Source of the DNA: Bacteroidia bacterium
GTDB taxonomy: Bacteria; Bacteroidota; Bacteroidia; AKYH767-A; OLB10
Direction: 5' to 3'
Assembly: GCA_025450095.1 (NCBI GenBank)
Contig: JANWID010000212.1
Coordinates: forward strand, 1-11,657
Length of the DNA: 11,657 bases
Shown: positions 1-6,754 of the stretch, in pieces
Layout: the number at the start of each line of letters is the position of its first letter
Numbering within the stretch: position 1 is the stretch's first letter
Notes under the pieces: model-generated
Database searches by the model: none
Seen by the model: the letters and a program-made list of their open reading frames with translations, nothing else
What the model was told of the DNA's origin: nothing
Made by a program: the position numbers and the translations under genes

Positions 1-283
1 AAATTGAATTTCCATTTAACAGAAAATTCATCATGACCACTTTTCTATGACTTTTAACAAGTCTGTCAATTTTGAAATATTCGCAATTATCACATTATCG
101 GGGTAGAAAGGGAATTATTTACGTAAATTGACTGCAACAGAAGGGAATTGCCTGGAAATGTCGCTAAACAGTAATGATTATAGCTATTTTACGAAATCAT
201 GAAAACTGGAAGAAAAACCATATACGTGTAGATTCGTAAATTTAATGATACACTGACTCCACCATTTTAACTGAATTTTATAC
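1..283. other. AT-rich upstream region, no gene recognised
   Basis: No convincing coding region, RNA gene or hairpin terminator is visible here. The stretch is AT-rich and probably contains the promoter of the 523-residue protein that starts at 284. The best -7-like candidate is TAAATTTA at 237-244, one mismatch from the Bacteroidota consensus TAnnTTTG, but no clear TTTG -33 element sits at the expected distance. A gene ending or starting to the left of the window cannot be judged. Confidence 0.4.
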
Positions 284-1855
284 ATGTCAAAGCAATCGTC
301 GGATCACCTGTTCCGGTTGATAAAATCCCTGACTACCACTGAAAAACGGTATTTCAAGATTTTCGCAGGGCGCCATACTATTGGGGATAAAAATGAATAC
401 GTGAACCTGTTTGATGCCATCGACAAACAGGAAAAATACAATGAAGCGCGATTGATTACCATGTTCCAGGATTCGACTTTCGGACATTCTCCCGCTATTG
501 CCAAAAACAGGTTGTATGAAACAATTCTGAAAAGCCTGCATGCCTTTCATGCAGACAGCTCAGTGGATGTGGAGCTCCAGCGTCTGATGCATTCTACCGA
601 AATACTGTTTAAAAAATCACTTTATGAAGATTGTCGTAAGGTACTGAACAGGGCCCGTAAACTGGCGGTGAAGTATGAAAAATATTTCATGCTGCTTGAA
701 ATTCAGAAATGGGAGAAAAAGCTGATTGAAAAAGATTCATATGCCAGCAGCAATATAGAAGACATCTCCGGGATGCATAAGCAGGATCTCGACCTGCTGA
801 ACAAGATGAATAATTATGTGGATTTCTGGTATATCAAAAGCCGCCTTTTCCTTCTCCTGAATAAAAAAGGCAAGGTCCGCGATAATGAAGAGTTAAACAA
901 TTTCAAAACGATTATTGATAATACGCTTTTGAAAAACGAAGGCAAGGCGTTATCATATGAAACACGATACCTGTATTATCACATATACAGCGCGTATTAT
1001 TTTGGAATTGGCGATTACAAGAATTCATACACCTATATTAAAAAACACCTCGAATGGATCGAATCGCATTCGGAACTTTTCGATGAAGAACCCAATAAAT
1101 ATTTTGCCGTGCTGAGTAATATGATTTATCTCTGTACACAACTGCGCAAGTTTGATGAAATACCCCTCTACCTTGGAAAGCTTAAGGATATTCCGAAAAG
1201 TAATGTCAAGAAAATGAATGAGGACCTGATGATCAAACTCTTTTCAAGCACATACAGCGCTGAACTCAGTCTGTATATGCAGACCGGAGAGTTTGAACAG
1301 GCATTTTCACTGGTTGATGAAATTGAAAATGGGCTTCACAAATACCATAACAAGATCAGCAAGATCCGGATCGCGTATTTTTATTTTAATTTATCGATCG
1401 TGTTTTTCGCGTTGGGCGATCATACCGGTGCACTTAAATGGATCAATCGTTTACTGAACGACAGCGATATCGATTCCAGCCAGGATATACATTGCATGGG
1501 CAGAATCTTTAACCTGATCATTCATCTTGAAATCGGCAATAACGATCTCATACCTTATACCATTCGCTCTACGCAACGTTATTTATCAAAACGTAAGCGG
1601 ATCTACCGGTTCGAAAGTGTTTTCCTGCAGTTTATCAATAAGCTTTCCAGGGCAAACGCTCCTCAGGCGGTTAAAAATTGTTACCAGGTACTCCGGCCTG
1701 AATTGCAATCCCTGGTTAAAGATCCTTTTGAGAAAAGCGTATTCGAATATTTTGATTTCATCACCTGGGTGGAGGCAAAGTACCTGGCAATTCCGTTCCG
1801 GGAAATGGTTAAAAAAAAGATTGACCAGGGAAATCTAAAGGAAATATTGAACTAA
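284..1855 (+). CDS. Conserved helical (TPR-like) protein of unknown function
   Basis: A 523-residue soluble protein that I cannot assign to a characterised family. It has no signal peptide, no transmembrane segment and no catalytic motif. It is rich in Lys, Tyr, Phe and Leu and predicted almost entirely helical. The N-terminus (about 10-30, with SLTTTEKRYFKIF) and the following LFDAID segment resemble a protein I associate with many Bacteroidota genomes, always annotated hypothetical; this is recollection, not a search. Residues about 240-400 contain paired helices of TPR/SEL1-like spacing (YYFGIGDYKNSYTYIKKHLE; FFALGDHTGALKWINRLL), which suggests a protein-protein scaffold. The ATG at 284 is chosen because it begins the long frame and precedes the conserved segment. 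The next gene on the same strand starts 133 nt downstream after an AT-rich gap, so it is probably a separate unit. Confidence 0.85.
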   Translation: MSKQSSDHLFRLIKSLTTTEKRYFKIFAGRHTIGDKNEYVNLFDAIDKQEKYNEARLITMFQDSTFGHSPAIAKNRLYETILKSLHAFHADSSVDVELQRLMHSTEILFKKSLYEDCRKVLNRARKLAVKYEKYFMLLEIQKWEKKLIEKDSYASSNIEDISGMHKQDLDLLNKMNNYVDFWYIKSRLFLLLNKKGKVRDNEELNNFKTIIDNTLLKNEGKALSYETRYLYYHIYSAYYFGIGDYKNSYTYIKKHLEWIESHSELFDEEPNKYFAVLSNMIYLCTQLRKFDEIPLYLGKLKDIPKSNVKKMNEDLMIKLFSSTYSAELSLYMQTGEFEQAFSLVDEIENGLHKYHNKISKIRIAYFYFNLSIVFFALGDHTGALKWINRLLNDSDIDSSQDIHCMGRIFNLIIHLEIGNNDLIPYTIRSTQRYLSKRKRIYRFESVFLQFINKLSRANAPQAVKNCYQVLRPELQSLVKDPFEKSVFEYFDFITWVEAKYLAIPFREMVKKKIDQGNLKEILN

Positions 1856-1972
1856 GGCCTTTTCAGATTGATTTTCAGATTTTATTAGCCGAAATTTGCA
1901 GTCCGTATCAACTGCTTTCTGCCATTTGGAAGCTTTTTTTCGGTGAAGCCGGTAATGCCGGGAAATTAATTT

Positions 1973-1980
1973 TAATCTTG
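1973..1980 (+). promoter_or_regulatory. Candidate -7 element for the SlyD-like gene
   Basis: TAATCTTG matches the Bacteroidota TAnnTTTG -7 consensus at all but one position and lies 8 nt before the ATG. The transcript would have almost no leader. No convincing -33 TTTG is seen, so this is a weak call. Confidence 0.3.
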
Positions 1981-1988
1981 GAATAATA

Positions 1989-2498
1989 ATGAAAATTGAA
2001 CTGAACAAAGTAGTATCAGTTACTTACCGGCTTGAATCCAACCAGCAGGGTGGTAGTAAATCTCATATTGAAACAGCTGGTCACGACAGGCCCCTGGTTT
2101 TTCTTTTCGGTGCAGGCGGACTGATCCCGGCCTTTGAAGAAAACCTGTTGGGCAAAACTATTGGCGATAAATTTTCGTTCAGTATTGATGCCTCAAATGC
2201 ATATGGTGAAATAATTAATGATGCTCTTGTAGAACTACCAATTGACATTTTTAAGGTGGATGGTATTGTGGATATGTCGTTATTGAAAACGGGTAATTTG
2301 ATACCAATGAATGATCATGAAGGGAACAGGCTGGATGGGAAAGTTGTTGCCATTAGTGGTGATAAAGTAAAAATGGATTTCAACCATCCCCTTGCTGGCC
2401 ACGACCTGCATTTCAGCGGAGAAGTTATCGACGTTCGCGATGCATCAAATGAAGAAATTCAGCATGGTCATGCACACACCGGGATGCATGGACATTAA
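1989..2498 (+). CDS. FKBP-type peptidyl-prolyl cis-trans isomerase, SlyD-like
   Basis: A 169-residue cytosolic prolyl isomerase and chaperone of the SlyD branch of FKBPs. The FKBP core is recognisable in order: VVSVTYRLES (8-17), the LVFLFGAGGLIPAFEENLLGK region (about 36-56) and GDKFSF..DASNAYGE (about 59-74). The insert-in-flap domain follows, and then NHPLAGHDLHFSGEV (about 132-146), the hallmark NHxLAGxxLxF segment that returns to the FKBP fold. The C-terminus ends in a short His-rich tail (HGHAHTGMHGH), the equivalent of the longer metal-binding tail of E. coli SlyD, which delivers nickel. This one is much shorter and lacks Cys, so nickel storage is less certain. There is no signal peptide. 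It is convergent with the EamA transporter and appears monocistronic. Family assignment is confident; the physiological client is unknown. Confidence 0.92.
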   Translation: MKIELNKVVSVTYRLESNQQGGSKSHIETAGHDRPLVFLFGAGGLIPAFEENLLGKTIGDKFSFSIDASNAYGEIINDALVELPIDIFKVDGIVDMSLLKTGNLIPMNDHEGNRLDGKVVAISGDKVKMDFNHPLAGHDLHFSGEVIDVRDASNEEIQHGHAHTGMHGH

Positions 2499-2513
2499 TA
2501 TCTGACTTATTTA

Positions 2514-2611
2514 TTGAATAACATTTAACACTTACTGATAATTGAATAAGGAAGGTAAAAATCAGAATTATAATTTATTCAATATTCATTTCTTGTTAAG
2601 TGTTATTCAAT
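2514..2611. repeat. Nested AT-rich inverted repeats in a convergent gap
   Basis: The motif TTGAATAA occurs at 2514-2521 and 2542-2549, and its complement TTATTCAA at 2575-2582 and 2603-2610. The outer arms TTGAATAACA (2514-2523) and TGTTATTCAA (2601-2610) are perfect over 10 bp. TAACACTTA (2526-2534) alternatively pairs with TAAGTGTTA (2596-2604). The inner arms ATTGAATAA (2541-2549) and TTATTCAAT (2575-2583) are perfect over 9 bp. The structure lies between two converging genes, so it could act as a bidirectional terminator or 3' RNA structure, or be the remnant of a small palindromic element. It lacks the GC-rich stem of a classical terminator. Confidence 0.6.
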
Positions 2612-2630
2612 ATCCGCGCATGAAATTCCG

Positions 2631-3482
2631 TTAGTGGAACAACATACTCAACAACACTCCACCAATAACCATCAGAATTCCGAAGAGTGTTCCTGTTCCG
2701 TAAGTTTCATTAAATAAAAGGAATCCGGCCAGCACCGCATAGATTATCCCCGTATAATTTATTATCGAAACTTTGGCAACTTTTTCCTGCTGCAGGGCTT
2801 TGGTTAAATTAACCTGGCCCAGTTGCGTGAATAAGCCGATTAAGAAAAGGTATAACCATTCCATTCCATGTGGAATTTCAAACACCGGCGCTGAAAAGGC
2901 CATGCCTGTTATGGTTCCCACCAACTGGAAATGAAAAACAACTACCAGCGGATGCTCATTTTCTTTTAAAGTCCGGATAGTTATGTAAGCGAATGCCGAA
3001 CCGATTGCGGATGCGATTCCGATCAGCAGGTATAACATCTCTACATTTCCGTCAAGTCCTTTAATGAGGAACACTCCTGTAAAAGAAACCATGAAAAACA
3101 ACCACGAAATCGGTTTAACATGCTCTTTTAAAATAAATATTCCCAGGATTGTAGTAAAAATCGGGGAGAGATACTGGATAACAACCGCGATTCCGAGCGG
3201 CATATGGGCGATCGTGATAAAGTAGAGATAGAGTGATGCAGTTCCGATGGCGCCTCTTAAAAATAATAATCTCCTGTTAGTGCCACGCCAGTCCACACCG
3301 GCACGTTGCATTTCAATAAGGCAAATAATGAGAGAGACACCACACCTGAAAAAAACGAGCTCCATCACAGGTAAATGACTAACGGCCTTGATGAAGATAT
3401 TCATCAGGGCAAAAAAGAAAGTTGCCACCAACATATGATGGGCACCGGAACTAAGAGGAATTAATTTGATTTTTTCTCTCAA
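2631..3482 (-). CDS. EamA/DMT-superfamily inner-membrane transporter
   Basis: A 283-residue polytopic membrane protein with about ten hydrophobic helices arranged as two EamA repeats, roughly residues 15-140 and 150-281. Typical features of the drug/metabolite transporter family are TFFFALMNIFIKAVSHLPVMELVFFR at the first helix, the VIQYLSPIFTTILGIFILKE region ending repeat one with Glu120, and a matching NYTGIIYAVLAGFLLFNET region ending repeat two. Members export or import small metabolites; the substrate cannot be read from sequence. The extended frame begins with a TTG at 3482, very close to the likely promoter TATCTTCG. The first ATG, at 3434, would drop 16 residues and start just before helix one. 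The homologous proteins I know carry about 8-15 residues before that helix, so either start is possible. The gene stands alone, convergent with slyD-like and divergent from thpR. Confidence 0.9.
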   Translation of the reverse strand: MREKIKLIPLSSGAHHMLVATFFFALMNIFIKAVSHLPVMELVFFRCGVSLIICLIEMQRAGVDWRGTNRRLLFLRGAIGTASLYLYFITIAHMPLGIAVVIQYLSPIFTTILGIFILKEHVKPISWLFFMVSFTGVFLIKGLDGNVEMLYLLIGIASAIGSAFAYITIRTLKENEHPLVVVFHFQLVGTITGMAFSAPVFEIPHGMEWLYLFLIGLFTQLGQVNLTKALQQEKVAKVSIINYTGIIYAVLAGFLLFNETYGTGTLFGILMVIGGVLLSMLFH

Positions 3483-3489
3483 AACGGTG

Positions 3490-3497
3490 CGAAGATA
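3490..3497 (-). promoter_or_regulatory. Candidate -7 element for the EamA transporter gene
   Basis: Read on the minus strand this is TATCTTCG followed by CACC, close to the Bacteroidota -7 consensus TAnnTTTG. It lies 7 nt before the TTG codon at 3482, so transcription would begin almost at the coding frame. No clear -33 TTTG is seen; the upstream bases are instead the TACGGATTAC repeats. Confidence 0.4.
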
Positions 3498-3502
3498 CGA
3501 GG

Positions 3503-3571
3503 TACGGATTACGGATGGGTACGGATTACGGATTCTTTATTTTACCGGAACGGATGTACGGATTACAGATT
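3503..3571. repeat. Three short TACGGATTAC(G/A)GAT repeats
   Basis: Near-identical units lie at 3503-3516, 3520-3534 and 3557-3571. The first two are separated by 3 nt and the third by 22 nt. They sit directly upstream of the EamA promoter candidate. A related unit, 13 of 15 identical to the third, occurs in inverted orientation at 7876-7890 inside the 3' end of the cyclase gene. The units are too short and too irregularly spaced for CRISPR. They are best read as a small dispersed intergenic repeat. Confidence 0.7.
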
Positions 3572-3597
3572 CTTACACTTCTGCTTTCTGTTAGTTT

Positions 3598-3810
3598 GAT
3601 GAGGTCCCTCGCTTCGCCCTGATGTAGACCTGCGGTCACTTCAGGACTTCGCCCGGGATGACAGTCTGGTGTATGATTAATGCGGGCGGGGGATCCGGAT
3701 GTTGTGAATAATTTCTCTGGCGTTGACGTTGCCGCATCCCCCGCCCGCACTTTCCCAACACATTGCATCGTCATCCCGAACGGTGTGAGGGATCGCATCA
3801 AATTGGCAGC
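3598..3810 (-). repeat. Large nested palindromic intergenic element, copy 1
   Basis: An interspersed element of about 213 bp with three nested stems. Outer arms are 3598-3610 and 3787-3799 (GAGGGATCGCATC; 2 mismatches). Middle arms are 3655-3661 (GGGATGAC core) and 3771-3777. The GC-rich inner arms are 3682-3698 and 3732-3748 (CCGCATCCCCCGCCCGC; 1 mismatch). An extra small hairpin at 3623-3643 lies in the left arm. The reverse complement aligns along its whole length with copy 2 at 7488-7699, including the asymmetric loop and the terminal GCTGCCAA extension, so the copies are inverted relative to each other. No coding capacity is apparent. It lies immediately upstream of thpR and divergent from the transporter. 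Copy 1 is the more decayed of the two. Confidence 0.85.
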
Positions 3811-3842
3811 GTGTTTAATTACAAATTCCTAATCCTTTTTCG

Positions 3843-3850
3843 TAAATTGG
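3843..3850 (+). promoter_or_regulatory. Candidate -7 element for thpR
   Basis: TAAATTGG resembles TAnnTTTG with one mismatch and ends 4 nt before the ATG at 3855. If used, the transcript starts at or inside the first codons, which would favour the internal ATG at 3876 as the real start. No -33 TTTG is evident. Confidence 0.3.
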
Positions 3851-3854
3851 TTCA

Positions 3855-4415
3855 ATGAGCACTTCCATCGATTATATGGACATAAGCAGGCTTTTCATTG
3901 CGTTACCTGTTCCGGTCACTTTCCATGGTGTCCTGACATCATTACAGTATAGTAATCGTGAAATTGACGGAATACGATGGGTAAAGAAAGAGAACCTTCA
4001 TGTAACTGTTTTTTTTATCGGGAATATTAATTCTTCTTTAATACCTGAAGTAACGGAAATAATGAAAGAATGTGTTTTGGAATCGGGAGCATTTGAATTA
4101 AAATTTGATGGAATAGCACTGCAGGGCCCCATGCAAAAACCCAAAATGGTATGGGTACGGTTTTTTAAAAACGACGAATTTACTTCATTAGTGGGTTCCA
4201 TGGGAAATAGGCTGTCGTCAATAGGTGTTGCAGCGTCGCGTTTTCCGGAACCGGTCCCGCATATCACGCTTGCGCGGATACGTACCGGGACCATTCCTGA
4301 ACTATTAAATGTTTCGGGAGAGGATATCCGGTTCCGGGGTTGCGAATTATGGAAAAGTAACCAAACCGCGCAAGGTGTAATGTATGAATCCATCGACCGC
4401 TTTTACCGCGAATAA
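3855..4415 (+). CDS. thpR: RNA 2',3'-cyclic phosphodiesterase (2H phosphoesterase, ThpR/LigT)
   Basis: A 186-residue soluble enzyme of the 2H phosphoesterase superfamily. The family hydrolyses RNA 2',3'-cyclic phosphate termini to 2'-phosphates and was first noted as a 2'-5' RNA ligase. Both catalytic HxT tetrads are present: H49-V-T51 in NLHVTVFFIG and H136-I-T138 in PHITLARI. The N-terminal SRLFIALPVP strand and the WVKKENLHVT spacing are typical, and the length is normal for the family. The ATG at 3855 gives MSTSIDYMDISRLF; most relatives begin just before RLFIA, so the ATG at 3876 (residue 8) is a serious alternative. The gene lies 44 nt beyond the palindromic element and 38 nt before recX on the same strand. 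Family call is strong; the cellular RNA substrate is unknown. Confidence 0.92.
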   Translation: MSTSIDYMDISRLFIALPVPVTFHGVLTSLQYSNREIDGIRWVKKENLHVTVFFIGNINSSLIPEVTEIMKECVLESGAFELKFDGIALQGPMQKPKMVWVRFFKNDEFTSLVGSMGNRLSSIGVAASRFPEPVPHITLARIRTGTIPELLNVSGEDIRFRGCELWKSNQTAQGVMYESIDRFYRE

Positions 4416-4441
4416 TCTGATACTGCGATTGCGATTTTCTT

Positions 4442-4449
4442 TAATTTTG
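4442..4449 (+). promoter_or_regulatory. Candidate -7 element for recX
   Basis: TAATTTTG is an exact match to the Bacteroidota -7 consensus TAnnTTTG and ends 4 nt before the recX ATG. This suggests recX has its own promoter and a leaderless or nearly leaderless transcript, although thpR is only 38 nt upstream. The -33 box is not recognisable at the usual spacing. Confidence 0.4.
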
Positions 4450-4453
4450 ACAG

Positions 4454-4927
4454 ATGCCAGGCATTGCGAAAACATACACTTTAAATACTGCGCTTATAAA
4501 AGCGCGTAAATACTGTGCTTACCAGGAACGATCACAACAGGAAGTCAGGGAAAAATTGTATGGATTCGGATTACACCGCAATGATGTTGAAAAAGGAATT
4601 GTTGTTTTAATTGAAGAAGGATTTTTAAATGAACAACGGTTTGCAATTGCTTTCACCGGTGGGAAATTCAGGATTTTAAAATGGGGGAGGGTTAAAATAA
4701 GACTGGCATTAAAAGCCCGGAATGTTTCAGAGCCCTGTATAAAATCAGCATTAAAACAAATAACGGATGATGATTACCGGAAAACTTTGTCGAAAATAAT
4801 TTCCGAACGAAGTAAGAAACTGGCAAAACAACCTGACTGGAACCGGAATAATTTGTTGGCACAGTATGCAATCAACCGGGGTTATGAACCGGACCTGGTT
4901 TGGGAGTTGTTGAAAATGAATGAATAA
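4454..4927 (+). CDS. recX: Regulatory protein RecX
   Basis: A 157-residue protein matching RecX, the small all-helical modulator that binds RecA filaments in the cytoplasm and generally limits recombinase and LexA-coprotease activity. Diagnostic segments are KARKYCAYQERSQQEVREKL (about 16-35), the IEEGFLNEQRFAIAF segment (53-67), GKFRILKWGRVKIR (70-83), and the ALKARNV..CIKSAL helices (85-100). These form the three-helix repeats of the family, and the last repeat (about 105-157) is more divergent. The length is usual for Bacteroidota RecX. The ATG at 4454 is the first in frame and leaves about 15 residues before the conserved core. recA is not in the window, so recX is not in the recA-recX arrangement seen in many bacteria. 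It follows thpR by 38 nt, and co-transcription is possible. Confidence 0.92.
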   Translation: MPGIAKTYTLNTALIKARKYCAYQERSQQEVREKLYGFGLHRNDVEKGIVVLIEEGFLNEQRFAIAFTGGKFRILKWGRVKIRLALKARNVSEPCIKSALKQITDDDYRKTLSKIISERSKKLAKQPDWNRNNLLAQYAINRGYEPDLVWELLKMNE

Positions 4928-4976
4928 TGAAAATTATCGGGTTTTTCCTGCTGGTATTGTGCGAATAACTTTTTAC

Positions 4977-4984
4977 TATCTTTA
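4977..4984 (+). promoter_or_regulatory. Candidate -7 element for the kinase-HD operon
   Basis: TATCTTTA differs from TAnnTTTG only in the last base. A TATTG sequence (4955-4959) lies 17 nt upstream as a possible -33 element. Initiation a few bases downstream would give a leader of roughly 90-100 nt that contains the hairpin at 5011-5062. Confidence 0.35.
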
Positions 4985-5010
4985 GAAATCAAATCAGGAT
5001 TCTAATCCAT

Positions 5011-5062
5011 AGGAACCTCTGAAATCATTCCCTGTTCTCCAGGGAGGTTTTCAGAGGTTTCT
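5011..5062 (+). promoter_or_regulatory. Long interrupted hairpin before the hybrid kinase gene
   Basis: AACCTCTGAAA (5014-5024) pairs perfectly with TTTCAGAGGTT (5049-5059), and three further base pairs (one G-U) extend the stem to 5011-5062. Inside, TCCCTG (5029-5034) pairs perfectly with CAGGGA (5040-5045) around a 5-nt loop, with short asymmetric internal bulges between the stems. It lies 83 nt after recX and 21 nt before the kinase ATG. Only a weak T-rich run (TTTCTT) follows, so it is a poor intrinsic terminator for recX. A leader structure controlling the kinase, or a protein-binding site, is equally possible. Confidence 0.6.
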
Positions 5063-5083
5063 TAAATATCCGGACCGGCGAGG

Positions 5084-6754
5084 ATGATACCCAAAACGAT
5101 AGATACTTCCACGATAGCGCTGTTTAAAAATCTTTCCCCTACAGTAATAGATGAGATTATTAACAGGGCAGAAATACATACCTATGAACCGGGGGCGGTG
5201 CTCATCAGGAAGAATACTATTCCAGGCAAATTATTCCTGCTTTGTGAGGGAACTGTCGGAGTTTATAATGAAGACGTGCTGCTGTTGGAATTAGGCGCTA
5301 ATGCCATTTTTGGTGAAGGTTTTTTAGCTGATGCTTCCGCAAGTGCTACAATAATTGCCACCACACCCGTAGTTACCCGTGAATTTCCAAGGAATATATT
5401 TTTTGAAATCAGCGATAAATATCCGAAGCTCATCCTGAATATTTTTTCATTATATCATCAGCGGTTACGTTTATCGAATGAAAAAGCACTGTTGGAAGCA
5501 CGTGAACGTGAAGCACGACTTGAAGTGTTGGTAAACGAACGCACCAGCGAATTGAATTTGGCACTTGAAGCCCTGCAGGCAACCAACAAGGAGCTTTCTG
5601 AAACCCGCGACAGTCTAATTGAAACCCAAAAGTTCCGGCAGCAATTCCTGGCAAACATGAGTCATGAAATCAGAACACCCATGAATGCCATTGTGGGTTT
5701 GACGAGCCTGCTGTTGAAAACCACCGTAAATGAACTACAGGAAAAATATCTTGGTGTGATTCGTAATAGTGGAAATAATCTCCTTGTGATCATTAACGAT
5801 ATCCTGGACCTTGCCAAAATTGAAAGCGGGAAAATGGATCTTGAGAATGTACCTTTCGGGCTTATGAACTCCATCCATAATGTTCACACCATTCTCGGTC
5901 TGAAGGCAAATGAAAAGGGAATTAAGATTATTGCGGATATTCAACCCGATGTTCCGCAATTTGTTTGTGGTGATGAAACCAGGATCACACAGGTGCTGAT
6001 GAATCTCACCGGAAACGCGATCAAGTTTACAGAAAAAGGGAGCGTTACCATCAAAGTAAGTGTAGAATACAACGAAGGAAATGAATATGCCCTGAAGTTC
6101 AGCATACGGGATACCGGCATCGGAATACCGGCAGATAAAATTGACCGGATATTTGAAAGCTTCGGACAGGCTTCGTCGGATACAACCCGAAAATTCGGTG
6201 GAACCGGGCTTGGACTTACCATTTCAAAACAGCTCGTGGAAATGCATGGCGGACAAATCCTGGTCAGTAGTGTTCCCGGCGAAGGATCTGATTTTTATTT
6301 TGTGATTCCGTATACCGCTTGTGAAGCTCCGGTTATTGAAGAAACCGATCCTGCATTGGATGCGCTTTCTGTAAACGGTAAAAAAATACTGCTTGTAGAA
6401 GATAATGAATTCAATCAGATGGTTGCTGTTGATACGCTGCTCGACATTTTCCCGGGACTACATGTAGAAGTTGCTGAAACAGGTGAGATAGCGGTTGAAA
6501 AACTCCGTAGTGAGAACTTTGATTTTATTTTCATGGATATACAAATGCCCGGAATGGATGGATACGAAACAACGCGTTTCATTCGTAGGGAATTTTCAGG
6601 GGAACGTCAGAAAATAAGAATTTGTGCCATGACCGCCAATGTTACCAGGGAAGAAATTGATGCTTGTTTCACCAGCGGCATGGATGATTATATGATGAAA
6701 CCCTTTACACCACAGGAACTGCGTGAAAAAGTAATCAGGAACATCCAGAAATGA
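5084..6754 (+). CDS. Soluble hybrid histidine kinase with N-terminal cyclic-nucleotide-binding fold
   Basis: A 556-residue cytoplasmic sensor kinase with no transmembrane segment. Residues about 12-120 form a Crp/CNB-type beta-barrel (YEPGAVLIRKNTIPGKLFLLCEG, then the GANAIFGEGF cassette at 71-80). A coiled coil runs about 130-185. HisKA carries the phospho-acceptor His194 in MSHEIRTPMNAI. HATPase_c shows the N-box (N307/N311 in LMNLTGNAIKF), G1 DTGIGIP (343-349) and G2 GGTGLGL (372-378). The C-terminal receiver (434-555) has E439/D440, phospho-acceptor Asp485 in FIFMDIQMPGMDGYE, Thr517 and Lys539. All catalytic residues for autophosphorylation and His-to-Asp transfer are intact. The usual CNB phosphate-binding Arg is missing: the matching stretch reads DASASATIIA. 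The ligand may therefore not be cAMP, or the barrel may have lost binding. No DNA-binding output domain is present. The stop overlaps the HD gene (ATGA), implying coupled translation. Confidence 0.93.
   Translation: MIPKTIDTSTIALFKNLSPTVIDEIINRAEIHTYEPGAVLIRKNTIPGKLFLLCEGTVGVYNEDVLLLELGANAIFGEGFLADASASATIIATTPVVTREFPRNIFFEISDKYPKLILNIFSLYHQRLRLSNEKALLEAREREARLEVLVNERTSELNLALEALQATNKELSETRDSLIETQKFRQQFLANMSHEIRTPMNAIVGLTSLLLKTTVNELQEKYLGVIRNSGNNLLVIINDILDLAKIESGKMDLENVPFGLMNSIHNVHTILGLKANEKGIKIIADIQPDVPQFVCGDETRITQVLMNLTGNAIKFTEKGSVTIKVSVEYNEGNEYALKFSIRDTGIGIPADKIDRIFESFGQASSDTTRKFGGTGLGLTISKQLVEMHGGQILVSSVPGEGSDFYFVIPYTACEAPVIEETDPALDALSVNGKKILLVEDNEFNQMVAVDTLLDIFPGLHVEVAETGEIAVEKLRSENFDFIFMDIQMPGMDGYETTRFIRREFSGERQKIRICAMTANVTREEIDACFTSGMDDYMMKPFTPQELREKVIRNIQK

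Noticed and set aside
3503..3571. Possible CRISPR array from repeated TACGGATTAC units
   Set aside because: Units are only 14-15 bp, spacers are 3 and 22 nt, there are just three, and no cas gene is present.
3526..3801. A 91-codon minus-strand frame in the transporter-thpR gap
   Set aside because: It is built almost entirely from the palindromic element and the short repeats, its translation has no protein-like pattern, and copy 2 does not preserve it.
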